Below, in pieces: positions 50,557-59,738 of a DNA stretch of 64,000 bases. Position numbers and translations under genes: made by a program. The notes below the pieces were generated by a model that was given only the letters and a program-made list of their open reading frames with translations, did not search any database and was not told the DNA's origin. Position 1 is the stretch's first letter, and the number at the start of each line of letters is the position of its first letter. The stretch is from Paraflavitalea pollutisoli (GTDB taxonomy: Bacteria > Bacteroidota > Bacteroidia > Chitinophagales > Chitinophagaceae). Location of the stretch: the NCBI RefSeq assembly GCF_029360705.1, contig NZ_JARKMX010000001.1:434001-498000 (forward strand). Direction: 5' to 3'.

Positions 50557-50571
50557 CGAAAATCACAAATC

Positions 50572-51519
50572 ATGAAGTTTCCCGCTCCGATAGCTGTACA
50601 GGAAATAGCACAAATGATCAATGCCCGATTGGTTGGTAATGTAAACGGGTTGGTAACCGGGATCAATGAGATTCATAAGGTAGAAGCTGGCGACCTCGTC
50701 TTCGTCGATCACCCTAAATACTATGATAAGTGTATCCATTCTGCAGCCACCTTTGTGATCATCAATAAAGAAACAGCCTACCCGGAAGGCAAGGCGCTCC
50801 TCATCGTCGATCAGCCTTTCGAAGCTTATCAAACCATAGTCCGGCACTTCCGGCCCTTTCAGCCAGCCACCCAGTCAATCAGTGAACAGGCGGTTATCGG
50901 CGAAGGAACCTATATAGCGCCCAATGTCTTCATCGGTCGCGACGTTTCCATCGGCAAGAACTGCCGGATCTTCCCCAATGTTACCATTATGGACCATTGT
51001 GTGATCGGGGATAACGTTGTTATTCAGGCCGGAACTGTTATCGGGTCCGATGCGTTCTACTACAATACCAAAAAGGACCGTGAAGTATGGTATAAACGAA
51101 TGGAAAGTGGTGGCCGTGTGGTCATCGAAGACGATGTAGAGATCGGTGCAGGCTGTACCATCGATCGCGGTGTTAGTCATGATACCCGAATCGGTCGTGG
51201 TACTAAAATGGACAACCTCATACAGATCGGCCATGATACCGTCGTTGGAAAAAACTGCCTGTTTGCCAGCCAGGTAGGTATTGCAGGCGCTACGACCATC
51301 GAAGACGGAGTCGTACTGTGGGGACAGGTTGGTGTGTCCAAAACGTTGACCATCGGCGCCAATGCCGTTGTATTGGCCCAGAGTGGTGTTCCAGCCTCAC
51401 TCGAAGGCGGTAAGGTATACTTCGGTTACCCGGCAGAGGATGCATCCCTGAAAAAGCGGGAGTTCGTCTGGATTAAACGCATCCCTGAGATCTGGGAAAA
51501 GCTGAAAAACCTGAAATAG
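50572..51519 (+). CDS. lpxD: UDP-3-O-acylglucosamine N-acyltransferase-like protein (LpxD)
   Basis: Adds the second acyl chain in lipid A synthesis. 315 residues: an N-terminal uridine-binding domain (VQEIAQMINARLVGN, GDLVFVDHPKYYDKCIHSAATFVII), then a left-handed beta-helix of hexapeptides from about 105 (AVIGEGTYIAPNVFIGRDVSIGKNC...), with catalytic His221 in LIQIGHDTVVGKN and the C-terminal GYPAEDASLKKREFVWIKRIPEIWEKLK. It is somewhat shorter than many LpxD (about 340) and stands away from other lpx genes, so it may be a second, accessory LpxD; this is uncertain. Confidence 0.85.
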   Translation: MKFPAPIAVQEIAQMINARLVGNVNGLVTGINEIHKVEAGDLVFVDHPKYYDKCIHSAATFVIINKETAYPEGKALLIVDQPFEAYQTIVRHFRPFQPATQSISEQAVIGEGTYIAPNVFIGRDVSIGKNCRIFPNVTIMDHCVIGDNVVIQAGTVIGSDAFYYNTKKDREVWYKRMESGGRVVIEDDVEIGAGCTIDRGVSHDTRIGRGTKMDNLIQIGHDTVVGKNCLFASQVGIAGATTIEDGVVLWGQVGVSKTLTIGANAVVLAQSGVPASLEGGKVYFGYPAEDASLKKREFVWIKRIPEIWEKLKNLK

Positions 51520-51528
51520 GGGTAGTGC

Positions 51529-52272
51529 TTAGCTGAATTTGGCAAGGAACTCATCCCGTTTACGGATCGACACCTCAATCATGGTACCGTCTTCCATTTC
51601 GATATAGCCCCCCCTTCCGCGGTGGTATTTCCGTACAAACAAATGGTTGATGATGTGCGAGTGGTGGATGCGCGAAAACTCGTCGGCGCTTAAAATGTCC
51701 TCAAACTCCTTCAGGGTTTTGGATACGATAAGCGGCGCTGAGCTTTTTAGGAAGATCGTGGTGTAATTACTTTTGGCCTCCATGCGGATACAATCGTCCG
51801 TGTTGATAAAAACCAGCCCGTCAAGGGTGGGCAATGCCAGCCGTTGATAGCTGTTTTTCTGCGATTGGAGGTTGAATAGCAGGGTTTCGATCTGCTTATG
51901 AATATGCTTATTTTCCAGTCGCTCCACCGCTTTTATCACAGCTCGCTGCAATTCTTTGATATTGATAGGCTTTAGCAAATAGTCGAGAGCAGCATATTTG
52001 ATGGCATTGATAGCATAACTGTCAAAAGCAGTAACGAATACGATTTCAAAACCGACCGGAGACAGGGTATTTAAGAGATCGAAGGCATTGCCGTAGGGCA
52101 TCTCGATATCCAGGAAAACGAGATCGGGCATGGTGGACCTGATGACTTCTTCACCTGTTATGGCACTTTCGGCAGTGCCTACGATCTGTACCTGCGGACA
52201 AAACCGCAACAGCAGCTGTTGTAAGGTATTAATGTTGTTGGGCTCATCGTCAATTAATACAACCTTGATCAT
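51529..52272 (-). CDS. LytTR-family response regulator of the propeller kinases
   Basis: 247 residues. Receiver with MIKVVLIDDEPNNINTLQQL, Asp55 in LVFLDIEMP, VTAFDSYAI and LLKPINIKEL; LytTR domain from about 150 (LALPTLDGLVFINTDDCIRMEAKSNYTTIFL, FSRIHHSHIINHLFVRKYHRGRGGYIEMEDG). It starts 1 nt after the stop of the upstream kinase, so it is coupled with it. It is the only complete LytTR regulator beside the two kinases and most likely receives phosphate from both. It is convergent with lpxD, 9 nt apart. Confidence 0.93.
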   Translation of the reverse strand: MIKVVLIDDEPNNINTLQQLLLRFCPQVQIVGTAESAITGEEVIRSTMPDLVFLDIEMPYGNAFDLLNTLSPVGFEIVFVTAFDSYAINAIKYAALDYLLKPINIKELQRAVIKAVERLENKHIHKQIETLLFNLQSQKNSYQRLALPTLDGLVFINTDDCIRMEAKSNYTTIFLKSSAPLIVSKTLKEFEDILSADEFSRIHHSHIINHLFVRKYHRGRGGYIEMEDGTMIEVSIRKRDEFLAKFS

Positions 52273-52273
52273 T

Positions 52274-55252
52274 TCAGCTAAGTTTTGAAAGCAATGACAG
52301 CGGAAACGCGATCTCTACACGCGTACCGATTGCCTTACCCGTTTCGTCGATCTTATCGACAATGTTTATCGTGACCGTTCCATTAAATTGCCGGTTCAAT
52401 GCCTGGATCCTTTCGGCTGCCAGGGTCATTCCTTTGGATTGATACTCCACATGTACTTTTGATCGCAGGCGCAGCGCTTCTACGCGACCAATGCCGTTGT
52501 CTTCTACCGTACAGGCCAGGGATGCCCCATACTGCCTGAACTTTACTTCCACCAACCCCTTTTCTCCTTTTTTGTAGCGAATACCATGGCGGATGCTGTT
52601 CTCCACATAGGGTTGTAACATCATACTGGGAATTGAGAGATGACTGGCATCGATTTGCTCATCCACGGTGATCTTATAGTCGAATGAATCACCAAAACGC
52701 ATCCGCTCCAGTTCCATATAACGCGACAGATAGCTTACTTCTTCCTCAAGCGTGATCGTGCCTTTGGCTGCACTATCCATGGTTTGGCGGATAAGGCGGG
52801 CAAACGCCGTAAGGTATTGGTTGGTCGCCAACAGGTCGTTTTGAATGATAAATGCCTGGATAGAATTGAGGCAGTTGAAGATGAAATGTGGGTTCATCTG
52901 GGCCAGTAAGGCCAGTTGTTCCAGCTTACTGACTTTTTGCTCAAGGCTCGCCTTCTCCCGCTCCCGCTTTCTCAATACACTGAACCGGGCGCCTACCAGC
53001 AGCGCGGTCAGCATAATCGTCAATATGGCGACAATTGCCAGGAACCACCAGGTTTGCCAAAATGGAGCCTTGACCGTAAAGGGAATAATAATTGGAGCGC
53101 TCACAACCCCAAATTTGTTGATTGCCGTGAGCTCCAGTTGATATTGCCCGGAAGGCAGTGAGGGATAGCTCAATGTGTTTTGCCGGGTAGAGTCCCAGGA
53201 ATCTTTCAACCCCTTTAATCGGTATCTGTAAATTATATCACCAGCCGATTTGAACGAGATCGCGACAAAATCGATAGTAATATTATTGTCATTGTAAGCC
53301 AAATGGCCTATCGAATCGGGGTCGACAGGTCGACCCGATACAGATAGCCCCAGCAACTTCAGATCGCAACGCGAAAAATCCGATACCTGCCTTTCATTGA
53401 AAGTAGTAAGTCCGGCCGGCGATCCGATATATACCAGGCCGCTGTCCACATAGATGGCATTGATAATATTGGATGGCAACCCATCAGAAAAAGTATACTG
53501 GCGCGGACGTAACGACAAATTTCTCTGGTCGATCTTATTGACGCCTTTGTCGGTCCCAACCCACAAATGATCTTTGTCTATAAATAAGGTTCTGCAGATA
53601 TTACTTGTAAGCCCTTCGCGGGTGGTGATTCGGGCAAATACCTGGTCGCCTTTCAACCCAATAACACCTCCGCCAAACGTCGCTACCCAAATGGTTCCAT
53701 CTGTTGTTTGGCTGATTGCCGCTATGCGATAGCGCAGGTTGGGCTCTTTTGCCCCCAGGTATTTTTCTTTCTGGCCTTGTTGCAAATAATACAACCCTTC
53801 AACCGTTCCCACATAGGTCTGCTGTTGGTAGTATCCGACACTGGTAGCCCGGGTTGTCCAGATGGTATCTAAAACAGCGAGCTTCGTTGCGTCCACATGC
53901 ACCACATTCCGGCCGGTAGCTATCAACAACTTGTCCCTGCTGATCTCCTGAACTGCTTTAACCGGCTCGATAAAGCAAAACCGTCCAGCGGATTTGCTTT
54001 TTTGATATACAAAGAGGTCATATCCCAGCATAAGACTGCCGTTGGTGAGGGGAGCAATGGATACCAGTCGGTTGCTGGTATAAGATACCTGGCTGGCCTT
54101 TTCAATAGGTGCAAGAAATGAGGCGAGCTTGATCGTAGTACCGTTGATCTCATACAGCTTATTAAAGCCAGCACCTGCCAGGATGGTATTGTTGCTGGCT
54201 GCCAGCGAGAATATTTCAGGGTGTTTGTTATCCGGAAAGGTGAAAGTTTTAAAGTTGCGCGATGTTAGCTTATAAACCCCCTCGCCGGTTGTTCCAAACC
54301 ACATATTCTTTTCAAAGTCGATCAGCACAGTATTCACCATTTTTCCCGGTAGAAATTTCTCGGCGAACCGGTCTTGCCTTATGGTGTCTACCAGGTACGC
54401 TCCATCGTTGCTGCCAATCAGGTATAATTGTAGTTCCTTCCTGTCAGCACTGAATCTTCCATAGAAATTTGAAGTAATACCTTTCTTGTACCTGATTGTT
54501 TTGACCACTCCATCCGCGGTAACATTTGACATAACGATTTTACCCGCCAAGGCGTTTTCGCCAGCCTTCCAGAAGCTAAGTCGTCCGTCTTGCCAAAGAA
54601 ATGAAGAGTCGTAGGTCGATAATATCAAGCCTCCTGGATTATTAAAGTTGGGCATACCACCTTTAAAAATTCTATTGAAATGTCGAAGACTGACTAATTG
54701 CTGATTCCCTGGTTTCGTATGGAGGATATATCCAAACCCGCCATCGAGCAGCAATAAATTGCCATCACGATCGCCTGTCATAAAGGATATGACTCCCTCT
54801 ATTTTTACCCGCCTCAACAGGCTGTCATTGTCTGCAGTGTGCATTTTCCCCTGGTAATAATAACAAAGGGTATTTTTAAACGGTGAGATCCAAAGTCGTC
54901 CCTGGTAATCTTCAAATAATTTAATTACCTCCGCATCTGGCAACCCATCAGCCGTGGTGAAGTTCTTAAACCGCGTGCCATCGAAACGGCTAAGGCCCGC
55001 CTCAGTAGCAAACCAGATATAGCCATCCTGATCCTGCACCATATCGTAAATGGTAGAACCTGCAAGTCCATCTTTGGTATCATAGCGGATGTAATTGTAC
55101 TCCTGACCCGAAGTAGCGGTAGGAGCGAAAAGAGCGCAGAAAATTAGGAACAACAAACATCCCAGCCATTGAATAATCCCTCTAACAGGCCCCAGGCAAG
55201 GCGCTGACATAGGCAATGAGCTGGTTTCAAAGGCATGAATGTAGGTCGACAT
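52274..55252 (-). CDS. Two-component regulator propeller-type sensor kinase (1)
   Basis: About 992 residues. A signal/anchor near residues 27-48, then a periplasmic sensor of Reg_prop repeats forming two beta-propellers (for example DGLAGSTIYDMVQDQDGYIWFATEAGLSRFDG and DHLWVGTDKGVNKID), a Y_Y_Y domain (SAGDIIYRYRLKGLKDSWDS), one membrane helix (733-757), a coiled coil, and a LytS-type kinase with His790 in MNPHFIFNCLNSIQAF and HATPase (QPYVENSIRHGI, VEDNGIGR). This is the kinase class that senses breakdown products or polysaccharides in Bacteroidota. Start uncertain: ATG 55252, or TTG at 55255 or 55216. It is 1 nt upstream of its regulator. Confidence 0.9.
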   Translation of the reverse strand: MSTYIHAFETSSLPMSAPCLGPVRGIIQWLGCLLFLIFCALFAPTATSGQEYNYIRYDTKDGLAGSTIYDMVQDQDGYIWFATEAGLSRFDGTRFKNFTTADGLPDAEVIKLFEDYQGRLWISPFKNTLCYYYQGKMHTADNDSLLRRVKIEGVISFMTGDRDGNLLLLDGGFGYILHTKPGNQQLVSLRHFNRIFKGGMPNFNNPGGLILSTYDSSFLWQDGRLSFWKAGENALAGKIVMSNVTADGVVKTIRYKKGITSNFYGRFSADRKELQLYLIGSNDGAYLVDTIRQDRFAEKFLPGKMVNTVLIDFEKNMWFGTTGEGVYKLTSRNFKTFTFPDNKHPEIFSLAASNNTILAGAGFNKLYEINGTTIKLASFLAPIEKASQVSYTSNRLVSIAPLTNGSLMLGYDLFVYQKSKSAGRFCFIEPVKAVQEISRDKLLIATGRNVVHVDATKLAVLDTIWTTRATSVGYYQQQTYVGTVEGLYYLQQGQKEKYLGAKEPNLRYRIAAISQTTDGTIWVATFGGGVIGLKGDQVFARITTREGLTSNICRTLFIDKDHLWVGTDKGVNKIDQRNLSLRPRQYTFSDGLPSNIINAIYVDSGLVYIGSPAGLTTFNERQVSDFSRCDLKLLGLSVSGRPVDPDSIGHLAYNDNNITIDFVAISFKSAGDIIYRYRLKGLKDSWDSTRQNTLSYPSLPSGQYQLELTAINKFGVVSAPIIIPFTVKAPFWQTWWFLAIVAILTIMLTALLVGARFSVLRKREREKASLEQKVSKLEQLALLAQMNPHFIFNCLNSIQAFIIQNDLLATNQYLTAFARLIRQTMDSAAKGTITLEEEVSYLSRYMELERMRFGDSFDYKITVDEQIDASHLSIPSMMLQPYVENSIRHGIRYKKGEKGLVEVKFRQYGASLACTVEDNGIGRVEALRLRSKVHVEYQSKGMTLAAERIQALNRQFNGTVTINIVDKIDETGKAIGTRVEIAFPLSLLSKLS

Positions 55253-55365
55253 CAAATCACAAAATGTTAGAACGGTCAGGGTGCGCTGAAGGTAGCTAAA
55301 AAAGCTACACCATACGACTGGTATCTATCTTATTTTTGGCTGAAAGCAACTACCCGTATTCGTAA

Positions 55366-55431
55366 CTATCGGTAATGTTGGTATACGTTCATATTTATGA
55401 GGTCAACATCGAAAGGTACGGTCTTGATCAT
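55366..55431 (-). pseudogene. Remnant of a LytTR regulator start, from a duplication
   Basis: ATG-ATC-AAG then GTA in codon 5, 1 nt after the stop of kinase 2, reproduces the beginning of the real regulator gene at 52272, with the same spacing. After about 14 nt the match ends and the frame runs into a stop after 21 codons (MIKTVPFDVDLINMNVYQHYR). At 55350-55375 it passes into the last codons of a copy of the carboxypeptidase-like gene (minus strand TACGAATACGGGTAG, matching TACGAATACGAGTAG at the end of 58507-59589). Confidence 0.7.
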
Positions 55432-55432
55432 A

Positions 55433-58411
55433 TCAACTTAGTTTTGGAAGTAATGACAGCGGAAACGTGATCTCTACACGGGTACCGCTGGCCTTACCTG
55501 TTTCGTCGACTTTATCGACAATGTTTATGCTGATAGTTTCATTAAATTGCCGGTTCAATGCCTGGATCCTGTTGGCTGCCAGGGTCATACCTTTCGATTG
55601 GTACTCTACATGCACCTTTGATCGGAGCCGCAACGCCTCCTGTCGGCCAATCCCATTGTCTTCAACGATACAGCTGAGTTGTGATCCATACTGCCTGAAC
55701 TTTACTTCCACCAATCCCCCTTGTCCTTTTTTGTAGCGTATCCCATGACGAATGCTGTTCTCCACATAGGGCTGTAACATCATGCTCGGAATGGACAGGT
55801 AGCTCACATCGATCTGCTCGTCAATCGAGATCTCAAAATCGAATGATTTACCAAAACGCATGCGTTCCAGCTCTATGTAACGGGATAAATAGCTGATCTC
55901 GTCTTCGAGGGTGATGGTTCCTTTAGCTGCACTATCCATGGTTTGGCGGATAAGACGGGCAAATTCTGTCAGGTATTGATTGGTGGCCAACAGGTCGTTT
56001 TGAATGATGAACGCCTGGATCGAATTAAGGCAGTTGAAGATGAAATGCGGGTTCATTTGAGCCAGCAGAGCCAATTGTTCCAGCTTACTGACTTTCTGCT
56101 CCAGGCTGGCCTTTTCCCGCTCCCTTTTTCTCAGAACACTGAACCGCGCCCCTACCAATAGGGCAGTAAGCGTAATTGTCAGTAGGGCGACAATAGTCAG
56201 GAACCACCAGGTTTGCCAAAAGGGAGCATCGACGGTAAATGGGATAATGATGGGGGCACTGACAACCCCAAATTTGTTGGCCGCCGTGAGTTCCAGTTGA
56301 TATTGCCCGGAAGGCAGTGAGGGGTAGCTCAGGGAGTTTTGCCTGGTAGAGTCCCAGGTCTCTTTCAATCCCTGCAACCGGTACCGGTATAAAATATCAC
56401 CTGCCGATTTGAAAGAGATGGCTACAAAATCGATGGCAATATTATTGTCTTTGTAGGCCAGATGACCAATAGAGTCTGGGTTAACCGGCTGCCCCGATAT
56501 CGAAACGCCGAGCAACTTCAGGTCGCAACGGGAAAAGTTCGACACCTGCCTTTCATCGAATGTGGTCAGCCCAGCTGGCGATCCTATATGAACCTGGCCC
56601 CTGTCAACATAGATCGCATTGATAATATTAGACGGCAATCCATCGGAGACGGTATACTGACGGGGAGGAGACGACAGGTTATTCAGGTCAACCTTATTGA
56701 CGCCTTTATCTGTCCCTACCCACAAATGATCCTTGCCTATGAATAAGGACCTGCAAACGTCACTGGTAAGGCCATCGCCGGAGCTGATTCGGGCAAAAAC
56801 TCGGTCGCCTTTTAATCCAATGATACCCCCGCCAAACGTTGCCACCCAAACAACACCATCATTTGCCTTGCTTATAGCTGCTATGCGATAGCGGAGGGCA
56901 GGTTCGTCGGTTCCTAAATAGCGTGCCTGGTGCCCACTTTCAAGAAAGTTCAGCCCGTCCACTGTTCCAATATATACCTGGCCATTGTGGTAACCCACAC
57001 TGGTAGCCCGAGACGGCCAAATGGTATCTAACACGGCAAGATTTGTTGCGTCTACATGTACAACATTCCGGCCGGTAGCGACCAATAGCGTATCCCGGTT
57101 CACCTCCAGCAAAGCTTTAATTGGAGACAAAATGCTGAATTTCTCATGAACACCTTTCTTAAGAAAAAGATATAAGTCAAAACCAAAAGCCAGGCTTCCA
57201 TTACTGGTTGGCAATATCGTCAATAGCCGATTGCTGGAATAGCTTCCTTGTGTCGCCTCTTCAAAGGTCTTGACCAAGGGAGATGATTTTACTGTTCCTG
57301 CGCTAAATTCATAGAGTTTATTATAGTCGCCGCCGATTAGCATAGCATTGCCAACTTTCACAATGGAAAAGATCTCCGGACTTTGGTTGCCGGTAAAGCC
57401 GTATGTTTTGAAATTGCGGGAGGTCAATTTATAAATGCCTTGGCCGTTAGTGCCAAACCATAAGTTATTCTCATAGTCGATCCATACAGCATTCACTTTC
57501 TTGCCTGCTAAGAACTTTTCCTCCAACTGCCCAAAATTCACGGAATCAATAGAATAAGCTCCGTCAAAATTGCCAATAAGAAAGGTATTAATGCTTTTTT
57601 TGTCTATACTCCATTTTCGATAAAAGGAGGTAATGGCATTTGTGTAGGAGATGTATTTCGCGGATTTGTCCGATGATAATTGAGCAGGGAACATTTTTTT
57701 ACGACTTGAGTTTACAAGCGAAGCCCAATAGGACAGTTGACCTTCCCGCCATAAAAAGGAGGAGTCCTCAGTAAACAACAAAATCCCTTTTGTACTATTG
57801 AAGTTAGGAATTGCGTTAACAAAATGTCGTTGAAACGGCAGCAGTCTTAATAGTTTTTCTTGACCAGGCTTTGTCTGCAGGATATACGCAAAACGACCTC
57901 CACTCATGAAAATATTTCCAGCATAATCTCCCGTGATCACCTCAACGGCAGCATCAAGCTTCACCAGTTTCAGCAAACTGTCATTGGCTGCTGTATGAAT
58001 TTTCCCCTTGTAATAGTAGCAAAGGGTATTTTTAAACGGAGCGATCCACACGCGCCCCGTATAATCTACATATAGCTTGATGACCTCTACATCCGGCAGC
58101 CCATCTGCCGTGGTGAAATTTTTAAACCGTGTACCATCAAAGCGGCTCAGGCCTGCCTCTGTAGCAAACCACATAAAACCCTCCTGATCCTGCACCATAT
58201 CATACACGGTGGAGCCTGCAAGACCGTCTTTGGTATCATAACGGATATAATTGTACTCCTGAGCGGAAGTAATAGTAGGGGAGACAAGAGCATAGAAAAA
58301 TAGTAACAACAGACAACGCAGCCTTCGTATAATCCCTGTAGCAGGCCTTGGGCTGGGCACTGGTACAGGCAATGAGCTGGTTTCAAAGGCATGAATGTAG
58401 GTCGACTTCAA
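55433..58411 (-). CDS. Two-component regulator propeller-type sensor kinase (2)
   Basis: 992 residues, tandem paralogue of the previous gene with the same order: N-terminal hydrophobic segment, two propellers, Y_Y_Y, membrane helix, coiled coil, LytS-type kinase (MNPHFIFNCLNSIQAF, QPYVENSIRHGI). The region after about residue 440 is nearly identical to kinase 1; the first propeller (about 150-420) has diverged clearly. The frame opens with TTG at 58411 where kinase 1 has TTG then ATG, which suggests that the shared start is TTG or a downstream codon. No regulator gene of its own follows, only a stub. It probably signals through the regulator at 51529. Confidence 0.9.
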   Translation of the reverse strand: MKSTYIHAFETSSLPVPVPSPRPATGIIRRLRCLLLLFFYALVSPTITSAQEYNYIRYDTKDGLAGSTVYDMVQDQEGFMWFATEAGLSRFDGTRFKNFTTADGLPDVEVIKLYVDYTGRVWIAPFKNTLCYYYKGKIHTAANDSLLKLVKLDAAVEVITGDYAGNIFMSGGRFAYILQTKPGQEKLLRLLPFQRHFVNAIPNFNSTKGILLFTEDSSFLWREGQLSYWASLVNSSRKKMFPAQLSSDKSAKYISYTNAITSFYRKWSIDKKSINTFLIGNFDGAYSIDSVNFGQLEEKFLAGKKVNAVWIDYENNLWFGTNGQGIYKLTSRNFKTYGFTGNQSPEIFSIVKVGNAMLIGGDYNKLYEFSAGTVKSSPLVKTFEEATQGSYSSNRLLTILPTSNGSLAFGFDLYLFLKKGVHEKFSILSPIKALLEVNRDTLLVATGRNVVHVDATNLAVLDTIWPSRATSVGYHNGQVYIGTVDGLNFLESGHQARYLGTDEPALRYRIAAISKANDGVVWVATFGGGIIGLKGDRVFARISSGDGLTSDVCRSLFIGKDHLWVGTDKGVNKVDLNNLSSPPRQYTVSDGLPSNIINAIYVDRGQVHIGSPAGLTTFDERQVSNFSRCDLKLLGVSISGQPVNPDSIGHLAYKDNNIAIDFVAISFKSAGDILYRYRLQGLKETWDSTRQNSLSYPSLPSGQYQLELTAANKFGVVSAPIIIPFTVDAPFWQTWWFLTIVALLTITLTALLVGARFSVLRKREREKASLEQKVSKLEQLALLAQMNPHFIFNCLNSIQAFIIQNDLLATNQYLTEFARLIRQTMDSAAKGTITLEDEISYLSRYIELERMRFGKSFDFEISIDEQIDVSYLSIPSMMLQPYVENSIRHGIRYKKGQGGLVEVKFRQYGSQLSCIVEDNGIGRQEALRLRSKVHVEYQSKGMTLAANRIQALNRQFNETISINIVDKVDETGKASGTRVEITFPLSLLPKLS

Positions 58412-58506
58412 AGCACAAATTATTAGAACGGTCAGGGTGCGCTGAAGGTAGCTAAAAAACCTACATCTACCGGCCAGTAGCTATCTTATTTTTGGATGAA
58501 AAGCAA

Positions 58507-59589
58507 CTACTCGTATTCGTAATTGTAGGGTAACAGCTCTGCCAGCTTTTTCCAGGCCCAGTATCCCGTATTGATCACGTCATACTGTTCGTAGAAATAG
58601 CCATTCTCTTCGATCACAAAACCGTTGGTTAAACTGAGCAGGGTTACCTGCATCTTCATGCCGGCCGGCAACTTGAATTCCTGGAGAAAACGCTTGTCGG
58701 GCAACACCGTTCTATAGCTGATACGGTAGCGACCTGCCCAATTGACCGTCACATCACTACTGTCGGCAATATACTGCTCTCCATCGTATAGCTTGTGGAT
58801 AATGCTGCCTTTGACACTCTGGGGATCGTCTTCCAGCTTCTCAACGATAAAACCGTCTTCGATCACCGTACTGTCATACAGGGAACGCATAAAATGAAGA
58901 CGGGATCCAAGGTAGGTCTTCGCCCTGTTTTTGGTCCAGGTTTCCTGCATTGTCTCCGTACTGTCGATTTCCTGAAACAAGGGTGCACCCGTATACTGAC
59001 TTACATTGGTATTGTAATCGTAGCTGAAAGAGTCCAGTTGGTACCGGATCGTATAACCCAGCGCATAATTCGTGATCAATAGATCTTCTTTGGCGGTTAC
59101 CTTCAACCGGTTGCGCTTTTTTGTATAAAAAAAGCGCAGGGCTTCCGGGTTCTGCAGTACGCATTGAGCCGCATTGGGCGTAGTGCCGATAAACTGCTCC
59201 GTAAAGAAGGAACCATATTTGGACAGGCCGTCGGCCACCTCGTTGCTGGCCACCACAGCGACCTCCGCCATTGCCTTTTCTTCCTTCACCAACTCGATCA
59301 ACAGGGTGTCTGCCAGCGACTGATTGCTGCTGATACGCAACACCTGTTTGTTGTATCCCATATAGGATACAACGAGGTCGTATCCGCCGTTAGGTAGTCG
59401 CAGAAAGAACAGGCCTTCCTGATTGGTCGTGGTACCGTGTGTTGTATTCTGGCAAAAAGCAGAAGCGCCTAACAATGGCTGTCGGGAGGCTGAATCCACC
59501 ACCTTGCCCAGTATGGCAAAATCCTTTTGTTGGGCCCAGCCAGCAAGCGTAAAACAGGTTAAAAGAAGCGCAGTAAAGGCATTTTTCAT
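58507..59589 (-). CDS. Carboxypeptidase-like regulatory domain protein, exported
   Basis: 360 residues. Signal peptide MKNAFTALLLTCFTLAGWA, then a carboxypeptidase-regulatory-like beta-sandwich (AILGKVVDSASRQPLLGASAFCQNTTHGTTTNQEGLFFLRLP, about 22-105) and a C-terminal unassigned domain (EQFIGTTPNAAQCVLQNPEALRFFYTKKRNRLKVTAKE...). Such proteins are surface-exposed or outer-membrane associated in Bacteroidota; the function is not known. It lies 95 nt upstream of kinase 2 in the same direction; its last codons were included in the kinase duplication. Confidence 0.8.
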   Translation of the reverse strand: MKNAFTALLLTCFTLAGWAQQKDFAILGKVVDSASRQPLLGASAFCQNTTHGTTTNQEGLFFLRLPNGGYDLVVSYMGYNKQVLRISSNQSLADTLLIELVKEEKAMAEVAVVASNEVADGLSKYGSFFTEQFIGTTPNAAQCVLQNPEALRFFYTKKRNRLKVTAKEDLLITNYALGYTIRYQLDSFSYDYNTNVSQYTGAPLFQEIDSTETMQETWTKNRAKTYLGSRLHFMRSLYDSTVIEDGFIVEKLEDDPQSVKGSIIHKLYDGEQYIADSSDVTVNWAGRYRISYRTVLPDKRFLQEFKLPAGMKMQVTLLSLTNGFVIEENGYFYEQYDVINTGYWAWKKLAELLPYNYEYE

Positions 59590-59738
59590 ACGGATACTAT
59601 TGATCGCTTGAATAGAGAATAAATTGAGTATATACAAGGTCTTGAAAAGCAGCCTGCATGAACAGCAGCGTTCCAGATAACCAAAATACTATAAAAATCG
59701 CTGAGCCGAAAGTTAAAAAGAGGCAACAACTTTGCCAG

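Larger units (their letters stand above)
50234..50571. other. 338-bp divergent region with a leader hairpin and AT-rich core
   Basis: Between the divergent pseudouridine synthase and lpxD. Holds the hairpins at 50244-50269 and 50296-50311, a very AT-rich stretch (50320-50385), and a -7 box for lpxD at 50549. No coding frame. An sRNA on the minus strand ending at the hairpin is possible. Confidence 0.5.
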
